DNA of 64,000 nt from Paenibacillus sp. SYP-B3998 (GTDB taxonomy: Bacteria > Bacillota > Bacilli > Paenibacillales > NBRC-103111). A model generated the notes under the pieces. It made no database searches. It saw nothing but the letters and a program-made list of their open reading frames with translations, and had not been told where the DNA came from. Positions 16,785 to 26,009 of the stretch are shown here, piece by piece; within the stretch, counting starts at the first letter, position 1; the number at the start of each line of letters is the position of its first letter. Location of the stretch: NCBI RefSeq assembly GCF_010820665.1, contig NZ_JAAIKC010000010.1:184838-248837 (forward strand), given 5' to 3'. Both the position numbers and the translations under genes were made by a program.

Positions 16785-16892
16785 GATTCGCATTGCTCCC
16801 TTATTTACATTAGAATTCAATTTGATTATCATGTTACCAGACATAGACAAGGGTTGTACAATAAAACAAATTGATAGGAGTTGTAAGGAAAA

Positions 16893-17846
16893 ATGAATAT
16901 TGTAGCTGTCACTGGTATGGATCTTACCTACTTGTGTGAACATATGCCCGAAGATTTGGCCAGTCGTGTCCATTTTCATTGGTTCAAAAACGCTAATGAA
17001 GCGAGCAAACATATCCCTGAGGCTGATGCAATTCTAACAGCAGGTCGGATGAATCCCGAAATTATGAAACAGGCTACGAAATTAAGATGGATTCAAACGC
17101 TCTCCGCTGGTGTTGATAAATTACCTCTTCAAGAATTGAATGAGCGGAATATTGTACTAACCAACGCTCGTGGTGTGCATACCGTTCAAATGAGTGAGTT
17201 TACAATCAGTCTTATGCTGCAATGGGTTCGTAGATCAAATTTGCTTCATGATCAACAACAGAAGCACGTATGGGATCATCAGATCGCTTTCGACGAGCTT
17301 TACGGTAAAACACTAGGAATTGTTGGCGCAGGAGCGATTGGCGAAGCCGTGGCTCGTAAAGCAAAGGCTTTTGATATGACGATCATCGGCTTGAATCGAT
17401 CAGGAACACCTCTACCTGCATTCGATCGCACCGTTCATGGAGAGGATGGGCTTCAGCAGCTTTTATCTGAGAGTGACTTTATCGTTCTGCTTTTGCCTAG
17501 CACTTCAAAAACAAGACGTTTCTTGACCAAAGATCATCTTGGGCTTATGAAGAAAAGCGCCTTTCTTATCAACTTAGCGCGTGGAGACGTCATTGACGAA
17601 CAAGCCTTAACAGAAGCTCTCCAAGAAGGCAAGCTAGCTGGTGCTGCACTGGATGTTTTTGAACAAGAGCCCTTACCCACTAATTCTCCACTATGGAGGA
17701 TGGACAATGTGATTATGACACCACATATCGCAGGCTCCTCTGCTCGCTATACGGAGCGTGCATCTTCTATCGTATACCATAACATCCGTGCCTTGTTAAA
17801 CGGTGACGATATGATTAACGTCGTTAATTTAACCGAAGGCTACTAG
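16893..17846 (+). CDS. D-isomer-specific 2-hydroxyacid dehydrogenase
   Basis: 317 residues, normal length for the family. NAD-binding site TLGIVGAGAIGEAVARKAKAF (about 144-164, G-x-G-x-x-G). Catalytic residues follow the family order: Arg in LINLARGDVIDEQAL, Glu in DVFEQEPLP, and His in MTPHIAGSS. It interconverts 2-oxo and 2-hydroxy acids using NAD(P)H. The exact substrate (glyoxylate, pyruvate or other) cannot be told. Monocistronic, with a strong terminator. Confidence 0.92.
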   Translation: MNIVAVTGMDLTYLCEHMPEDLASRVHFHWFKNANEASKHIPEADAILTAGRMNPEIMKQATKLRWIQTLSAGVDKLPLQELNERNIVLTNARGVHTVQMSEFTISLMLQWVRRSNLLHDQQQKHVWDHQIAFDELYGKTLGIVGAGAIGEAVARKAKAFDMTIIGLNRSGTPLPAFDRTVHGEDGLQQLLSESDFIVLLLPSTSKTRRFLTKDHLGLMKKSAFLINLARGDVIDEQALTEALQEGKLAGAALDVFEQEPLPTNSPLWRMDNVIMTPHIAGSSARYTERASSIVYHNIRALLNGDDMINVVNLTEGY

Positions 17847-17854
17847 CTTAACAA

Positions 17855-17903
17855 AAGCGTACCCTCTCCCCACGGAACGAACGGAGAAGAAGGTACGCTT
17901 TTT
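17855..17903. terminator. Bidirectional terminator between dehydrogenase and serS
   Basis: AAAAGCGTACC and GGTACGCTTTTTT pair around a loop with its own inner pairing (CTCTCC/GGAGAA); both neighbouring genes end here. Confidence 0.9.
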
Positions 17904-19189
17904 TACTGGCAAGGTATCGAGGACATCCCCCTCATATAGGGTCTAAGCGCAAGTGGAATGTAGATTGATCCATCCGATTGCTGATGGTTTTCGAGGAGCG
18001 GAATCAGGATGCGAGGCGAAGCTACTGCGGTATTGTTTAGTGTGTAGCAATAATGCAGTCCACCTCCTTCGCGCTGATAACGAATTCCACTACGGCGTGC
18101 TTGGAAATCAAGTAAACTAGAAGACGAATGTGTCTCGCCATAGTTCTGTCGGCTCGGCATCCACGTCTCGATATCATATTGTTTATAATTTTTTGCACCT
18201 ATATCGCCCGTACACACCGATACAATACGGTAGGGGAGTTCAAGCAGCTCCAAAATCCGCTCTGCATGTTGTGTAATTTCTTCCAGCATTTGCTCCGCGA
18301 ACGCCTCATCATTTTGACAAATAATCACTTGTTCCACTTTAGCAAACTGATGGACACGGTAAAGCCCTCGGACATCTCTTCCAGCCGACCCAGCTTCCTT
18401 ACGGAAGCAATTTGATACCCCCGCTAACCGGATTGGTCCTTTTGACAAATCTACAACCTCATTCGCGTAGTACGAAATTAACGGACCTTCCGACGTGCCA
18501 ACCAACCATTTATTTTCATCTACCAACTCGTAGGTTTGATCCTTGCCACCAGGGAAAAACGCTGCATTCACCAAAGTTTCTTCCCGAACCATTAATGGAA
18601 CGTCCATCACCGTAAAACCCTGATCGGTTAAAAGATCCAACGCTAACTGTTGAACAGCCCTATGAAGATAAAGCCCCATCCCTTTCAGATAGTAGTTCCG
18701 ACTGCCAGCCACCTTCACGCCACGGGGAATATCAATGAGATCCAGTTCTTCCCCGAGTTGCACATGATCCTTCGGTTCGAATGCAAACATAGTCGGCGTT
18801 CCAACAACTTTCATCACTACATTGTCCGCGTCAGACTTTCCATTTGGCGTTCCAGCCGAAACAAGATTTGGCACTTTAAGCATCATTGCTTCAAATTGGG
18901 CCTCCTGATCTTCAAGACCAGCTTCATAGTCATTCAGCGCTGCGTTACATTGCCGCACGTGCTCCTTGAGACTCTCTGCTTCTTGAAGCTGCTTCTGTGA
19001 TATTAACAATCCAATCTGAGCCGAGAGCACGTTCCGCTCTGCACGCAGCTCATCTACACGCTGCCGCAAATTCCTTCTTTGAAGATCCACGTGGAGTAGC
19101 TGCTCAACTGAAAAATCCTGAACTCCTTTGCTTCTGGCTGCTTCCGATACTCGATCTGGATGATTGCGAATCCATTTGATATCCAACAT
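17903..19189 (-). CDS. serS: Seryl-tRNA synthetase
   Basis: 428 residues from ATG at 19189 (MLDIKWIRNHPDRVSEAARSKG), the universal SerRS start; the 29 codons further upstream lie in the T-box leader. It charges tRNA-Ser. The N-terminal coiled-coil arm (about 30-110) is followed by the class II core: motif 2 around CFRKEAGSAGRDVRGLYRVHQF, and motif 3 in the region of NNTAVASPRILIPLLENHQ. Expression is controlled by the T-box leader upstream. Confidence 0.97.
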   Translation of the reverse strand: MLDIKWIRNHPDRVSEAARSKGVQDFSVEQLLHVDLQRRNLRQRVDELRAERNVLSAQIGLLISQKQLQEAESLKEHVRQCNAALNDYEAGLEDQEAQFEAMMLKVPNLVSAGTPNGKSDADNVVMKVVGTPTMFAFEPKDHVQLGEELDLIDIPRGVKVAGSRNYYLKGMGLYLHRAVQQLALDLLTDQGFTVMDVPLMVREETLVNAAFFPGGKDQTYELVDENKWLVGTSEGPLISYYANEVVDLSKGPIRLAGVSNCFRKEAGSAGRDVRGLYRVHQFAKVEQVIICQNDEAFAEQMLEEITQHAERILELLELPYRIVSVCTGDIGAKNYKQYDIETWMPSRQNYGETHSSSSLLDFQARRSGIRYQREGGGLHYCYTLNNTAVASPRILIPLLENHQQSDGSIYIPLALRPYMRGMSSIPCQ

Positions 19190-19214
19190 AACTGACACCG
19201 CTCCTCTTCTTTTC

Positions 19215-19440
19215 TGAAAAAGACAAAGAACGCCCCTGTCCGATTGGGACGAGGAGCGTTCTGCTCGCGGTGCCACCCAACTTGATGAATAAACATGCGT
19301 AAATTCATCCGCTTGGTTCCGCGATAACGGGCGGTACCGGCTTATTTAAAGAAAAGGCGCATACTTAGACGCCCTTTCCGATCATAAGCGCCTCCGAGTT
19401 GGATTCTCTTCATAGACGTAATGTCGATTTATTCTTTGTG
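19215..19440 (-). promoter_or_regulatory. T-box riboswitch leader of serS
   Basis: On the minus strand the T-box sequence GGGTGGCACCGCG is at 19266-19278, inside an antiterminator, followed by a terminator with arms GAACGCTCCTCG and GGGGCGTTC (about 19227-19263) and a T-rich run. Upstream stem I sequence (AGAGAATCCAACTCGGAGG) fills the leader. Uncharged tRNA-Ser is expected to stabilise antitermination. I could not identify the specifier codon with certainty. Confidence 0.93.
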
Positions 19441-19445
19441 TCGTT

Positions 19446-19474
19446 ATTATAGCCAAAGATAATAGCAAGGTCAA
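19446..19474 (-). promoter_or_regulatory. Sigma-A promoter of the serS T-box leader
   Basis: On the minus strand TTGACC (19469-19474) and TATAAT (19446-19451) are exactly 17 bases apart, just upstream of the leader. Confidence 0.85.
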
Positions 19475-19496
19475 TCCATGAAAGCAAACTTTAAGC

Positions 19497-20465
19497 TTAT
19501 TGGGACAAGCGCTGCGCTAACTCATAAAGTTCAGTATTAAACGCGCGTTTCGTGTTTACAACCAAATCGATATCGGTTGCGACTAATTCACCTTTCATAA
19601 CGCCACAGCCTTTAGAAGAATCGCCTTCCATGAGCTTGCGTACTGCGAAGTCTCCTAGGCGGCTTGCTAATATACGGTCATTATGAGTTGGTGCGCCACC
19701 ACGCTGAATATGGCCAAGCACCGTTACACGCGGCTCAATACCATTGCGCTCGGTAATCTGTCTAGCGATACCATCGCCTGTTCCTGCGCCTTCAGCGACA
19801 AGAATAATACTATGACGTTTACCGTGTGAGAAGTTGTCTTTCATCCGATTCGCCACTTCATCGATATTGATCGGAACCTCAGGCACGATGATCGTCTCAG
19901 CCCCACTGGCTAGTCCAGCGTAAAGAGCGATTTCACCGCAATGACGTCCCATAACTTCGACAACCGAAGAACGTTCGTGAGAAGTCATCGTATCTCGCAG
20001 TTTATTAATAGCATCCACAACGATACTAACCGCTGTGTCGAAGCCGATCGTAAAGTCAGTAAAAGGAATATCATTATCAATCGTTCCTGGCAAACCCATT
20101 GTCTTAATTCCTAACTTACTTAGCTTGTTAGCTCCTTGATAAGAGCCATCGCCACCGATAACAACTAATCCGTCAATGCCTCGCTTGCGCAAATTATCAG
20201 CCCCGATTTGTTGACCTTCGGGAGTTAAAAACTCTTTGCAACGAGCAGTTTGCAGGATCGTCCCTCCACGCTGAATAATATCCCCAACGCTGCGCAAATC
20301 CATTTTACGGATATCATCGTTAATAAGCCCGTGGTATCCACGTTGTACCGCGTATACGTCAAGCCCGTGGTAAAGAGCACTCCTTACAACGGCACGAACA
20401 GCCGCATTCATTCCCTGAGAATCGCCACCGCTAGTTAATACCGCAATCGATTTTACTGCTGACAT
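19497..20465 (-). CDS. pfkA: ATP-dependent 6-phosphofructokinase
   Basis: 322 residues, standard bacterial PfkA length. Commits fructose-6-phosphate to glycolysis. ATP site TSGGDSQGMNAAVRA (about 11-25; SQ replaces the more common AP), catalytic GTIDNDI with its Asp, and MGRHCGEIALYAGLASGA, VTVLGHIQRGG and DRILASRLG are all present. It begins 34 bases after ytpB and is probably in that operon; pyk, the usual partner in Bacilli, is not adjacent. AGGAGGATAT precedes the ATG. Confidence 0.96.
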   Translation of the reverse strand: MSAVKSIAVLTSGGDSQGMNAAVRAVVRSALYHGLDVYAVQRGYHGLINDDIRKMDLRSVGDIIQRGGTILQTARCKEFLTPEGQQIGADNLRKRGIDGLVVIGGDGSYQGANKLSKLGIKTMGLPGTIDNDIPFTDFTIGFDTAVSIVVDAINKLRDTMTSHERSSVVEVMGRHCGEIALYAGLASGAETIIVPEVPINIDEVANRMKDNFSHGKRHSIILVAEGAGTGDGIARQITERNGIEPRVTVLGHIQRGGAPTHNDRILASRLGDFAVRKLMEGDSSKGCGVMKGELVATDIDLVVNTKRAFNTELYELAQRLSQ

Positions 20466-20499
20466 TTCATATCCTCCTCCAAATTCTCCTGCATAATAT

Positions 20500-21579
20500 T
20501 CATGATGTAGTTCTTATGTACATACTATTTAGCCAGAAAAATAACCGGGTTAATGGACTATTTTTCATTAGACGTCTAGAGATTTGTTTCACCTGCTGCT
20601 GATGATTGACTTTAGGGTCAGACAAGTAGAGCGCAAGCAGACCTTCAATTATCATACGATGAAATCGAGGATGTTCCAAGCATAAAATTTTCGCACGAGC
20701 TTCCTCGGTAATGAAAGCGATTCGCTCGATGGTCACATCCATCGAATCATAATAACTGCAAAAGTTCAGATCGCCGCCGATCTGATCCTCTTCTTGGTCG
20801 ATCAAATAATCAAGCAGGATATGCAGTCCGCATACATAGGGAAAATAAGCTTCACGTATGAGATTGACCTGCTGCTGCTGCACGCGAAGCTCGCAAGCAG
20901 CCAAGAAAAGCATGAATATCCCCAGCGTAGATCCTGTTGCCGCGGCAAACTCATTCCAACCAATTTCCCGGTAATTACTTTGGTGCTTGTCCCACCAATT
21001 CGTAAGCTCAGACTCACGTAGATCTTTACGAATATGTTTATACACTTGTAAATCACAATACAAAGAAACAAGCCCACGAACCTGATCCGCTACTAAAGCA
21101 TAAGATGGCAGTAGACAAATGCAGGACTGGCATGTTTTGACGAGATTGTTCAAATAGTTGCCGTCTTCCTTCTCTTCCCTGTAAGCGTAGTAGTCATGCA
21201 ATGGGGCAGAGGGATCTACAGCATCAAGCATCGACTGATGAAGTTGGCGGAAATCAATTGGATCTAACGAAGTACTCCGATCACACAGGTTATCCAAATA
21301 ATCACTGATCGTTTGGAATGCGACTATTAAAGGAATTAATACATGGCGCATGGATAAATGGGCTGCGGCATACACAGCACCACCTTGACAGTGAAACTGC
21401 TTCGTCGCAATACTAGCTAAGGCTTGCGTACGGAGCTCTGTATCCGGAATTCGCTCAGCTGCTTCCTTCCAAAGAGATAGTTGACTGCCAACCTCCGGCA
21501 AAATGTATCGGTAGACCCTTAACATTAGTCTGAAGGGGCCCCGGGGAACCTTTGTCCTACTTCTGTCCAATTGCTTCAA
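20500..21579 (-). CDS. ytpB: Tetraprenyl-beta-curcumene synthase (YtpB/DUF2600)
   Basis: 359 residues from a TTG at 21579, with GGAGG 8 bases upstream; this fits the ~365-residue family, whereas a longer frame to 21777 overlaps the preceding gene. YtpB makes a cyclic C35 terpene from heptaprenyl diphosphate, a precursor of sporulenes/sesquarterpenes. Recognisable stretches: YRYILPEVGSQLSLWKEAAERIPD, FQTISDYLDNLCDRS, LQVYKHIRKDLREEL-like region and LHILLDYLIDQEEDQ (acidic clusters that could bind the diphosphate/Mg2+). Its start overlaps the end of the preceding gene by 23 bases, indicating translational coupling. Confidence 0.9.
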   Translation of the reverse strand: MKQLDRSRTKVPRGPFRLMLRVYRYILPEVGSQLSLWKEAAERIPDTELRTQALASIATKQFHCQGGAVYAAAHLSMRHVLIPLIVAFQTISDYLDNLCDRSTSLDPIDFRQLHQSMLDAVDPSAPLHDYYAYREEKEDGNYLNNLVKTCQSCICLLPSYALVADQVRGLVSLYCDLQVYKHIRKDLRESELTNWWDKHQSNYREIGWNEFAAATGSTLGIFMLFLAACELRVQQQQVNLIREAYFPYVCGLHILLDYLIDQEEDQIGGDLNFCSYYDSMDVTIERIAFITEEARAKILCLEHPRFHRMIIEGLLALYLSDPKVNHQQQVKQISRRLMKNSPLTRLFFWLNSMYIRTTS

Positions 21580-22189
21580 GCAAACTTCCTCCACAACTTT
21601 GTTCATAACAGTATTGCAGTAACAACTGCATCTCATAGCGTTGAATTTGCTGCAACCACTTCTCGACAGCAGCATTCTGCACATCGGATACTTGCAGTTC
21701 AACAGCATCAATAAATACGCATGGATTCCAAACGGGTGAAGTAATAAGCACCTCAAGTTTACTGCGAAGCGCTTCATTATCCAGATCCGCCAAATCTTTG
21801 ACAGTCAAAATATTCCTAACGCATTGGATAAGACTCGAATAGATGGGATGATGACCAACATCATTAAACCAATATTTAGCGTTGCTGTAATCGCCCTCCA
21901 TCCGGTGCATTAAAGCATGCCAATAGCTACCAGATGTATTCGTAATTTCCTGGGCAATATCATGGGACTTGTCGAGGCTTTCATTCAATAAAAAAAGACC
22001 TGCTTTAATCGCCATTCCATATGACTCTTGATCTATGCTTCCCTTGGTAAGGTTCTCCAATAACAGAGCTTCAATACGTGCATCCATCTCTGCATCCCAC
22101 TGTTCACTTGGGTACAAAGAAGGCAGATGCTCTAGCAGCGGCTTCGCAATTACATCTAGCCAATTGGCTTCATCCTTGTTGCTATGCAT
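21557..22189 (-). CDS. Conserved hypothetical protein upstream of ytpB
   Basis: 210 residues from ATG at 22189, chosen because GGGAG lies 8 bases upstream; an ATG five codons earlier has none. No membrane segments. A notable stretch is GLFLLNESLDKSHDIAQEITNTSGSYWHALMHRMEGDYSNAKYWFNDVGHHPIY (about 84-137), with TPR-like helix pairs and several His and Trp. I believe this motif occurs in an uncharacterised family in other phyla, but I cannot name it. Coupled to ytpB by a 23-base overlap. Function unknown. Confidence 0.75.
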   Translation of the reverse strand: MHSNKDEANWLDVIAKPLLEHLPSLYPSEQWDAEMDARIEALLLENLTKGSIDQESYGMAIKAGLFLLNESLDKSHDIAQEITNTSGSYWHALMHRMEGDYSNAKYWFNDVGHHPIYSSLIQCVRNILTVKDLADLDNEALRSKLEVLITSPVWNPCVFIDAVELQVSDVQNAAVEKWLQQIQRYEMQLLLQYCYEQSCGGSLLEAIGQK

Positions 22190-22249
22190 GCCAGTCACTC
22201 CCATTCTTAAGTTATGAGAAATAAAGTTGACGTTGTAAGGCAGCCATTC

Positions 22250-22564
22250 TTATTGGTGAACTTTGGTTTCCAAATCTTGATTCATCCTAAACCATAAGTG
22301 TAAATCATTTATCGTACTGGCTAAGTCAGCAATCTCCGAATTTAAGCGACATGATATTGGAAAATCGTCCTCGTGATTGAGTTGGTTTTGCTTCACAATA
22401 ATGACCGATTCGATCTTCATAATGCGGTCAGGAATCGCTCCGCGTATTTGCTCCCAATGGAATAAAATATGAGCGCGCACTTCAGAAGAGTAATTGTCCC
22501 ACTCATCCTCCAGCTTTGGAATCTCAATACCTAATCTCTGATCATATTGAAAATAATTACTCAT
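22250..22564 (-). CDS. Small hypothetical protein, first gene of the ytpB group
   Basis: 104 residues, with AAGGAGG before the ATG. A soluble, mostly helical sequence (LGIEIPKLEDEWDNYSSEVRAHILFHWEQIRGAIPDRI...LNSEIADLASTINDLHLWFRMNQD). No motif I recognise. It lies 60 bases upstream of the next gene on the same strand and is divergent from the exporter array. Confidence 0.75.
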   Translation of the reverse strand: MSNYFQYDQRLGIEIPKLEDEWDNYSSEVRAHILFHWEQIRGAIPDRIMKIESVIIVKQNQLNHEDDFPISCRLNSEIADLASTINDLHLWFRMNQDLETKVHQ

Positions 22565-22754
22565 CTTCTGTTCTACCTCCTTGCGGGAAAAACTTGCTGC
22601 CTCCGTTTAAACTACACTTCAAGAAACATTCTACCTTTAAATGTATCACTTCAACCCTTCGGATTCCAGTTAAAATTGTATGTCAACCTGATTTCATTTT
22701 CTGCTATACTTAATTAATGTTTTGTAAAGGGAAGTTAGCGAAGGAGAGATTAAG

Positions 22755-24086
22755 ATGTCCGCTACGACGCAAAAAGTACCGCTCACATGGAAACAGCTCC
22801 TCTTCTTTTTTCTGCCCCTAGGCCTTTCCGCGACCCTAGTTACGCTCTCGCATGTTATTATTAACAGTACGCTTGCCAGAGCCGCCAATCCTGAAGTGGT
22901 CATCGCTACGTATGCACTGCCATTAAGCCTTCTTGGCTTAACGGAGAAACCAGTCGTTCTTCTCAGACAAACGTGCTCAGCGTTAGTAAGAGATCGAATA
23001 TCCTTTCGTGCAATGGGAGCCGTCAGCTCGTACGTTTTCGCTTGTATCATCCTAATAGGCCTTATTCTTTGTTATACACCTGTTGGAGAATGGGTGTTTC
23101 TTTATTTTTTTGGTGTTGAACGCGAGTTGTTAGCTGCCACGATCAGCGTCTACCGGATTCTCATGTATGTCAGCATTTTCTCTGGATTACGTTGTTTATT
23201 TCACGGCATCATTATTTTTAATATGCGAACCAAATGGCTGACCATCGGGATGTGCATCAGACTCGCTGCCATGTACTTATTATCTCTCTATTTCATCACG
23301 ACGAATAATGTTTCCAGCGGACGTGTTGGAGCTATCATTTTCCTCGTGGGGATGATCATTGAAGCAGCGGTAGCGATTTGGGAAGGTACCTCTTTGCTGC
23401 GTAAAGCTATTCCTGAGAAAGCAAAAGAACATCCGATAGAAACCAAGCAGCAAATTTTCAACTTCTATAAGCCACTTTTATATTCTTCAATCATTGCTGT
23501 CATCATTGGTCCTGCGATCAATGCAATGCTCGGTAAAACAACACATATTCATTTGGCTATTGCTTCGTTTGCTATTGCGGGGAGTTTAACTCAACTCGTA
23601 ATGAGCTTTTTTTCATATATCCATCAAATCGTACTGAATTTCTATCGCAAAGACTCGTCAATGGTTTTTCGTTTTTCTCTACTCCTTAGTTTCATACCCG
23701 GAACGTTAATAGGGATACTCGGCTACACTTCGTTAGGTCCCCTGTTCATGACCCATGTGATGGGGGTAAATGCAGAACTGATGCGTGCCAGTTTAAGTAC
23801 GCTGCGGATCTTTATGATAATGACGCTTGTATTTCCATGGCTTGATTATATGAACGGTATTATAATGCTAAGAGGCCAAACAAAAGTCATGGTTGCTTCA
23901 CAATCTGCAAACGCTATAGTAACGATTCTCACGCTGGTTACAACGATCCTGTTGACTCCAGGCTGGAACGGCAAAATTGGTGCTTTAGCACAATCTGTCG
24001 GTATGCTTGCTGAGCTTCTTGTCGTCTTATATGTTCTTAAAAGGACAGCAAATGAGCAAGAACAAAATCTCTCTTCAAAAAAATGA
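22755..24086 (+). CDS. MATE/MOP-superfamily membrane exporter
   Basis: 443 residues with about twelve membrane segments in two halves, a MATE/MurJ-like (MOP flippase) layout; the central loop (EKAKEHPIETKQQIFNFYKPL) separates the halves. No close named relative is apparent. GAAGGAGAG precedes the ATG. It is the first of five export genes in a row with 26, 18, -4 and 13 base spacings. A substrate cannot be inferred; drugs, lipids or polysaccharide intermediates are all possible for the superfamily. Confidence 0.8.
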   Translation: MSATTQKVPLTWKQLLFFFLPLGLSATLVTLSHVIINSTLARAANPEVVIATYALPLSLLGLTEKPVVLLRQTCSALVRDRISFRAMGAVSSYVFACIILIGLILCYTPVGEWVFLYFFGVERELLAATISVYRILMYVSIFSGLRCLFHGIIIFNMRTKWLTIGMCIRLAAMYLLSLYFITTNNVSSGRVGAIIFLVGMIIEAAVAIWEGTSLLRKAIPEKAKEHPIETKQQIFNFYKPLLYSSIIAVIIGPAINAMLGKTTHIHLAIASFAIAGSLTQLVMSFFSYIHQIVLNFYRKDSSMVFRFSLLLSFIPGTLIGILGYTSLGPLFMTHVMGVNAELMRASLSTLRIFMIMTLVFPWLDYMNGIIMLRGQTKVMVASQSANAIVTILTLVTTILLTPGWNGKIGALAQSVGMLAELLVVLYVLKRTANEQEQNLSSKK

Positions 24087-24111
24087 TGAGGAAAGCGAGT
24101 GATAAGGATCA

Positions 24112-25299
24112 ATGCAAACGTCTATTACTACGAAGTCCCATGATCTGATCTTAAAATTGTTCACGTTTTCCTTTTATATGACAATGGGCATTGTCGTCAC
24201 GTTCTTCCCGCTTTACTTTGATTACAAAGGCTATACAAAGATTCAGATCGGGCTGCTCTACGCCATCGGACCGCTTATCGGGATTGCTACGAACCTGCTG
24301 TGGGGTTATTTGAGCGACCGTTTCCAGACGGTAAAGAAAATAATGATAATCCTCATTTGTGGGCAGCTGGTCACAGCCATTCTTGTGTTCACATCTGGAT
24401 GGTTCTCCCTGTTGTACATATGTTTAGCGATGTTTTTCTTTTTTCAGCAACCGGTAAATTCCCTTAATGACAGCCAATTGATGTTAAGCGTCAGTCATAG
24501 TGGCAAAAGTTACGCCTCCTTCCGAATATGGGGCTCCATAGGCTTCGCCGTGTCAGCAGGTGGTTTTGGTCTGATATTAAGACACTATGGAACAGGATTA
24601 ACGCCAATTCTTTGTATTTTAACCATCAGCTGCACGTTAGTAATCACCTTCTTGCTTAAAGACGCCCGACAAGGTGGAAAAAAGATGGAATTGGGCGGGA
24701 TGCTGAACATTGTGAGATCCAAAAAATTTATTTGGTTCCTCGTGTTAATCATTGTTATGGCCGTCTCTCATCGTTTCAATGATGGCTTCCTTGCCTTGTA
24801 TATGAGACAACTTGGGGCATCGGATTCCTTAATTGGGTATGCTTGGATGACTTCAGCGCTAAGTGAGATCCCGATGTTTTTCTTACTCAGCAAATACGGT
24901 CATCGATTCAAAGAATTGCCGCTGCTCGCTTTTGCAGGGATTGCTTACACCGTTCGTTTCGTTATTATGGGGTTCGTTCAAGATCCGGGTTGGGTCTTAC
25001 TCGTACAGCTCTTGCACAGTGTGACCTTCGGAATATTTTTATTTACCGCAATCCGCTATATCCAGCAAATCATACCCGACGAGTATCGATCCTCAGGGCA
25101 GGCCATTTTCGCTGTCGCATGGTCTTGCGTAGCAGGATTAATCAGTGGAATGTTTGGAGGTTGGATTTATGATGTATGGGGCGGCAGCACCGTTTATTTC
25201 CTCGGGGCAGGCCTATCTTTGCTGGCGGCAATTGGTTTTCTAGGAACCCACTTGCTGCAAAGTGATGATGGAATCTCAGCAGGAAAAGTGAATTCATAA
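24112..25299 (+). CDS. MFS transporter (MFS_1-like)
   Basis: 395 residues, about twelve membrane segments. Typical loop motif GYLSDRFQTVKK after segment 2 and FRIWGSIGFAVSAGGFGLIL after segment 4, as in the LacY/HcaT/nucleoside-permease-like branch. The C-terminal half includes LLHSVTFGIFLFTAIRYIQQIIPDEYRSSGQAIFA, another mark of that branch. It lies 26 bases after the MATE-like gene and 18 before the ABC ATPase. Substrate unknown. Confidence 0.88.
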   Translation: MQTSITTKSHDLILKLFTFSFYMTMGIVVTFFPLYFDYKGYTKIQIGLLYAIGPLIGIATNLLWGYLSDRFQTVKKIMIILICGQLVTAILVFTSGWFSLLYICLAMFFFFQQPVNSLNDSQLMLSVSHSGKSYASFRIWGSIGFAVSAGGFGLILRHYGTGLTPILCILTISCTLVITFLLKDARQGGKKMELGGMLNIVRSKKFIWFLVLIIVMAVSHRFNDGFLALYMRQLGASDSLIGYAWMTSALSEIPMFFLLSKYGHRFKELPLLAFAGIAYTVRFVIMGFVQDPGWVLLVQLLHSVTFGIFLFTAIRYIQQIIPDEYRSSGQAIFAVAWSCVAGLISGMFGGWIYDVWGGSTVYFLGAGLSLLAAIGFLGTHLLQSDDGISAGKVNS

Positions 25300-25316
25300 A
25301 AGAAAGGGATGATCGT

Positions 25317-26009
25317 GTGTTAGCCGTTGAACGGTTGTCTCACAGCTTCCGCACAGGCCAGGAAGATACGCCCGTCCTTCATGAGCTTAATTTCCGAGTG
25401 GAGCAAGGAGAAATGGTCGCTCTACTCGGTAGCTCTGGCTCGGGGAAATCTACACTTTTGAACTTAATGGCAGGTTTGATGAAACCGACCAAGGGAAGCA
25501 TTCTAATCGCAGGTAAAGCCATTGAGCAGATGAATGAAAACCGTTTAGCCGAGTTTCGCAGGACGCACATCGGATTTATTTTTCAATCTTATGAATTAAT
25601 CCCTCATTTAACCGTACGTGAGAACGTCGAGCTTCCGTTAGTGTTTCAAAGCATCAACAGTAAAGAACGCAAAGAAAGAGCCATGACCTTACTTGGGCAA
25701 GTGCGTATCGGCGACAAATCCGAACTATTCCCTTCACAGTTGTCCGGAGGGCAGCAGCAGCGTGTTAGTATCGCACGCTCACTTATCACTAAACCAGCTA
25801 TCGTGTTTGCGGATGAGCCTACAGGTAACCTGGATACGAAAACAGAAAAGGAGATTATCGATCTCCTTATCGATTTGAATCAAAATTCTGGCATTACCTT
25901 CGTCATCGTCACGCATGAGCATGAAGTCGCTTGTCGAACACAGCGCATTTTACAGCTACGCGACGGCTATTTGCTTGAAGACGGTCATCAGGAGGACGCC
26001 ACAGGATGA
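25317..26009 (+). CDS. ABC transporter ATP-binding protein (MacB/LolD type)
   Basis: 230 residues from a GTG start with AAAGGGATG before it. Walker A GSSGSGKST (about 37-45), Q-loop FIFQSYELIPHLTV, signature LSGGQQQRVSIARSL, Walker B IVFADEPTGNLD, and H-loop VTHEHEVA are complete. Its partner permease follows with a 4-base ATGA overlap, so the two are translationally coupled. Confidence 0.95.
   Translation: MLAVERLSHSFRTGQEDTPVLHELNFRVEQGEMVALLGSSGSGKSTLLNLMAGLMKPTKGSILIAGKAIEQMNENRLAEFRRTHIGFIFQSYELIPHLTVRENVELPLVFQSINSKERKERAMTLLGQVRIGDKSELFPSQLSGGQQQRVSIARSLITKPAIVFADEPTGNLDTKTEKEIIDLLIDLNQNSGITFVIVTHEHEVACRTQRILQLRDGYLLEDGHQEDATG

Noticed and set aside
18997..19308. Small ORFs in the serS leader
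   Set aside because: They lie in the T-box and antisense to serS; the leader structure explains the region.
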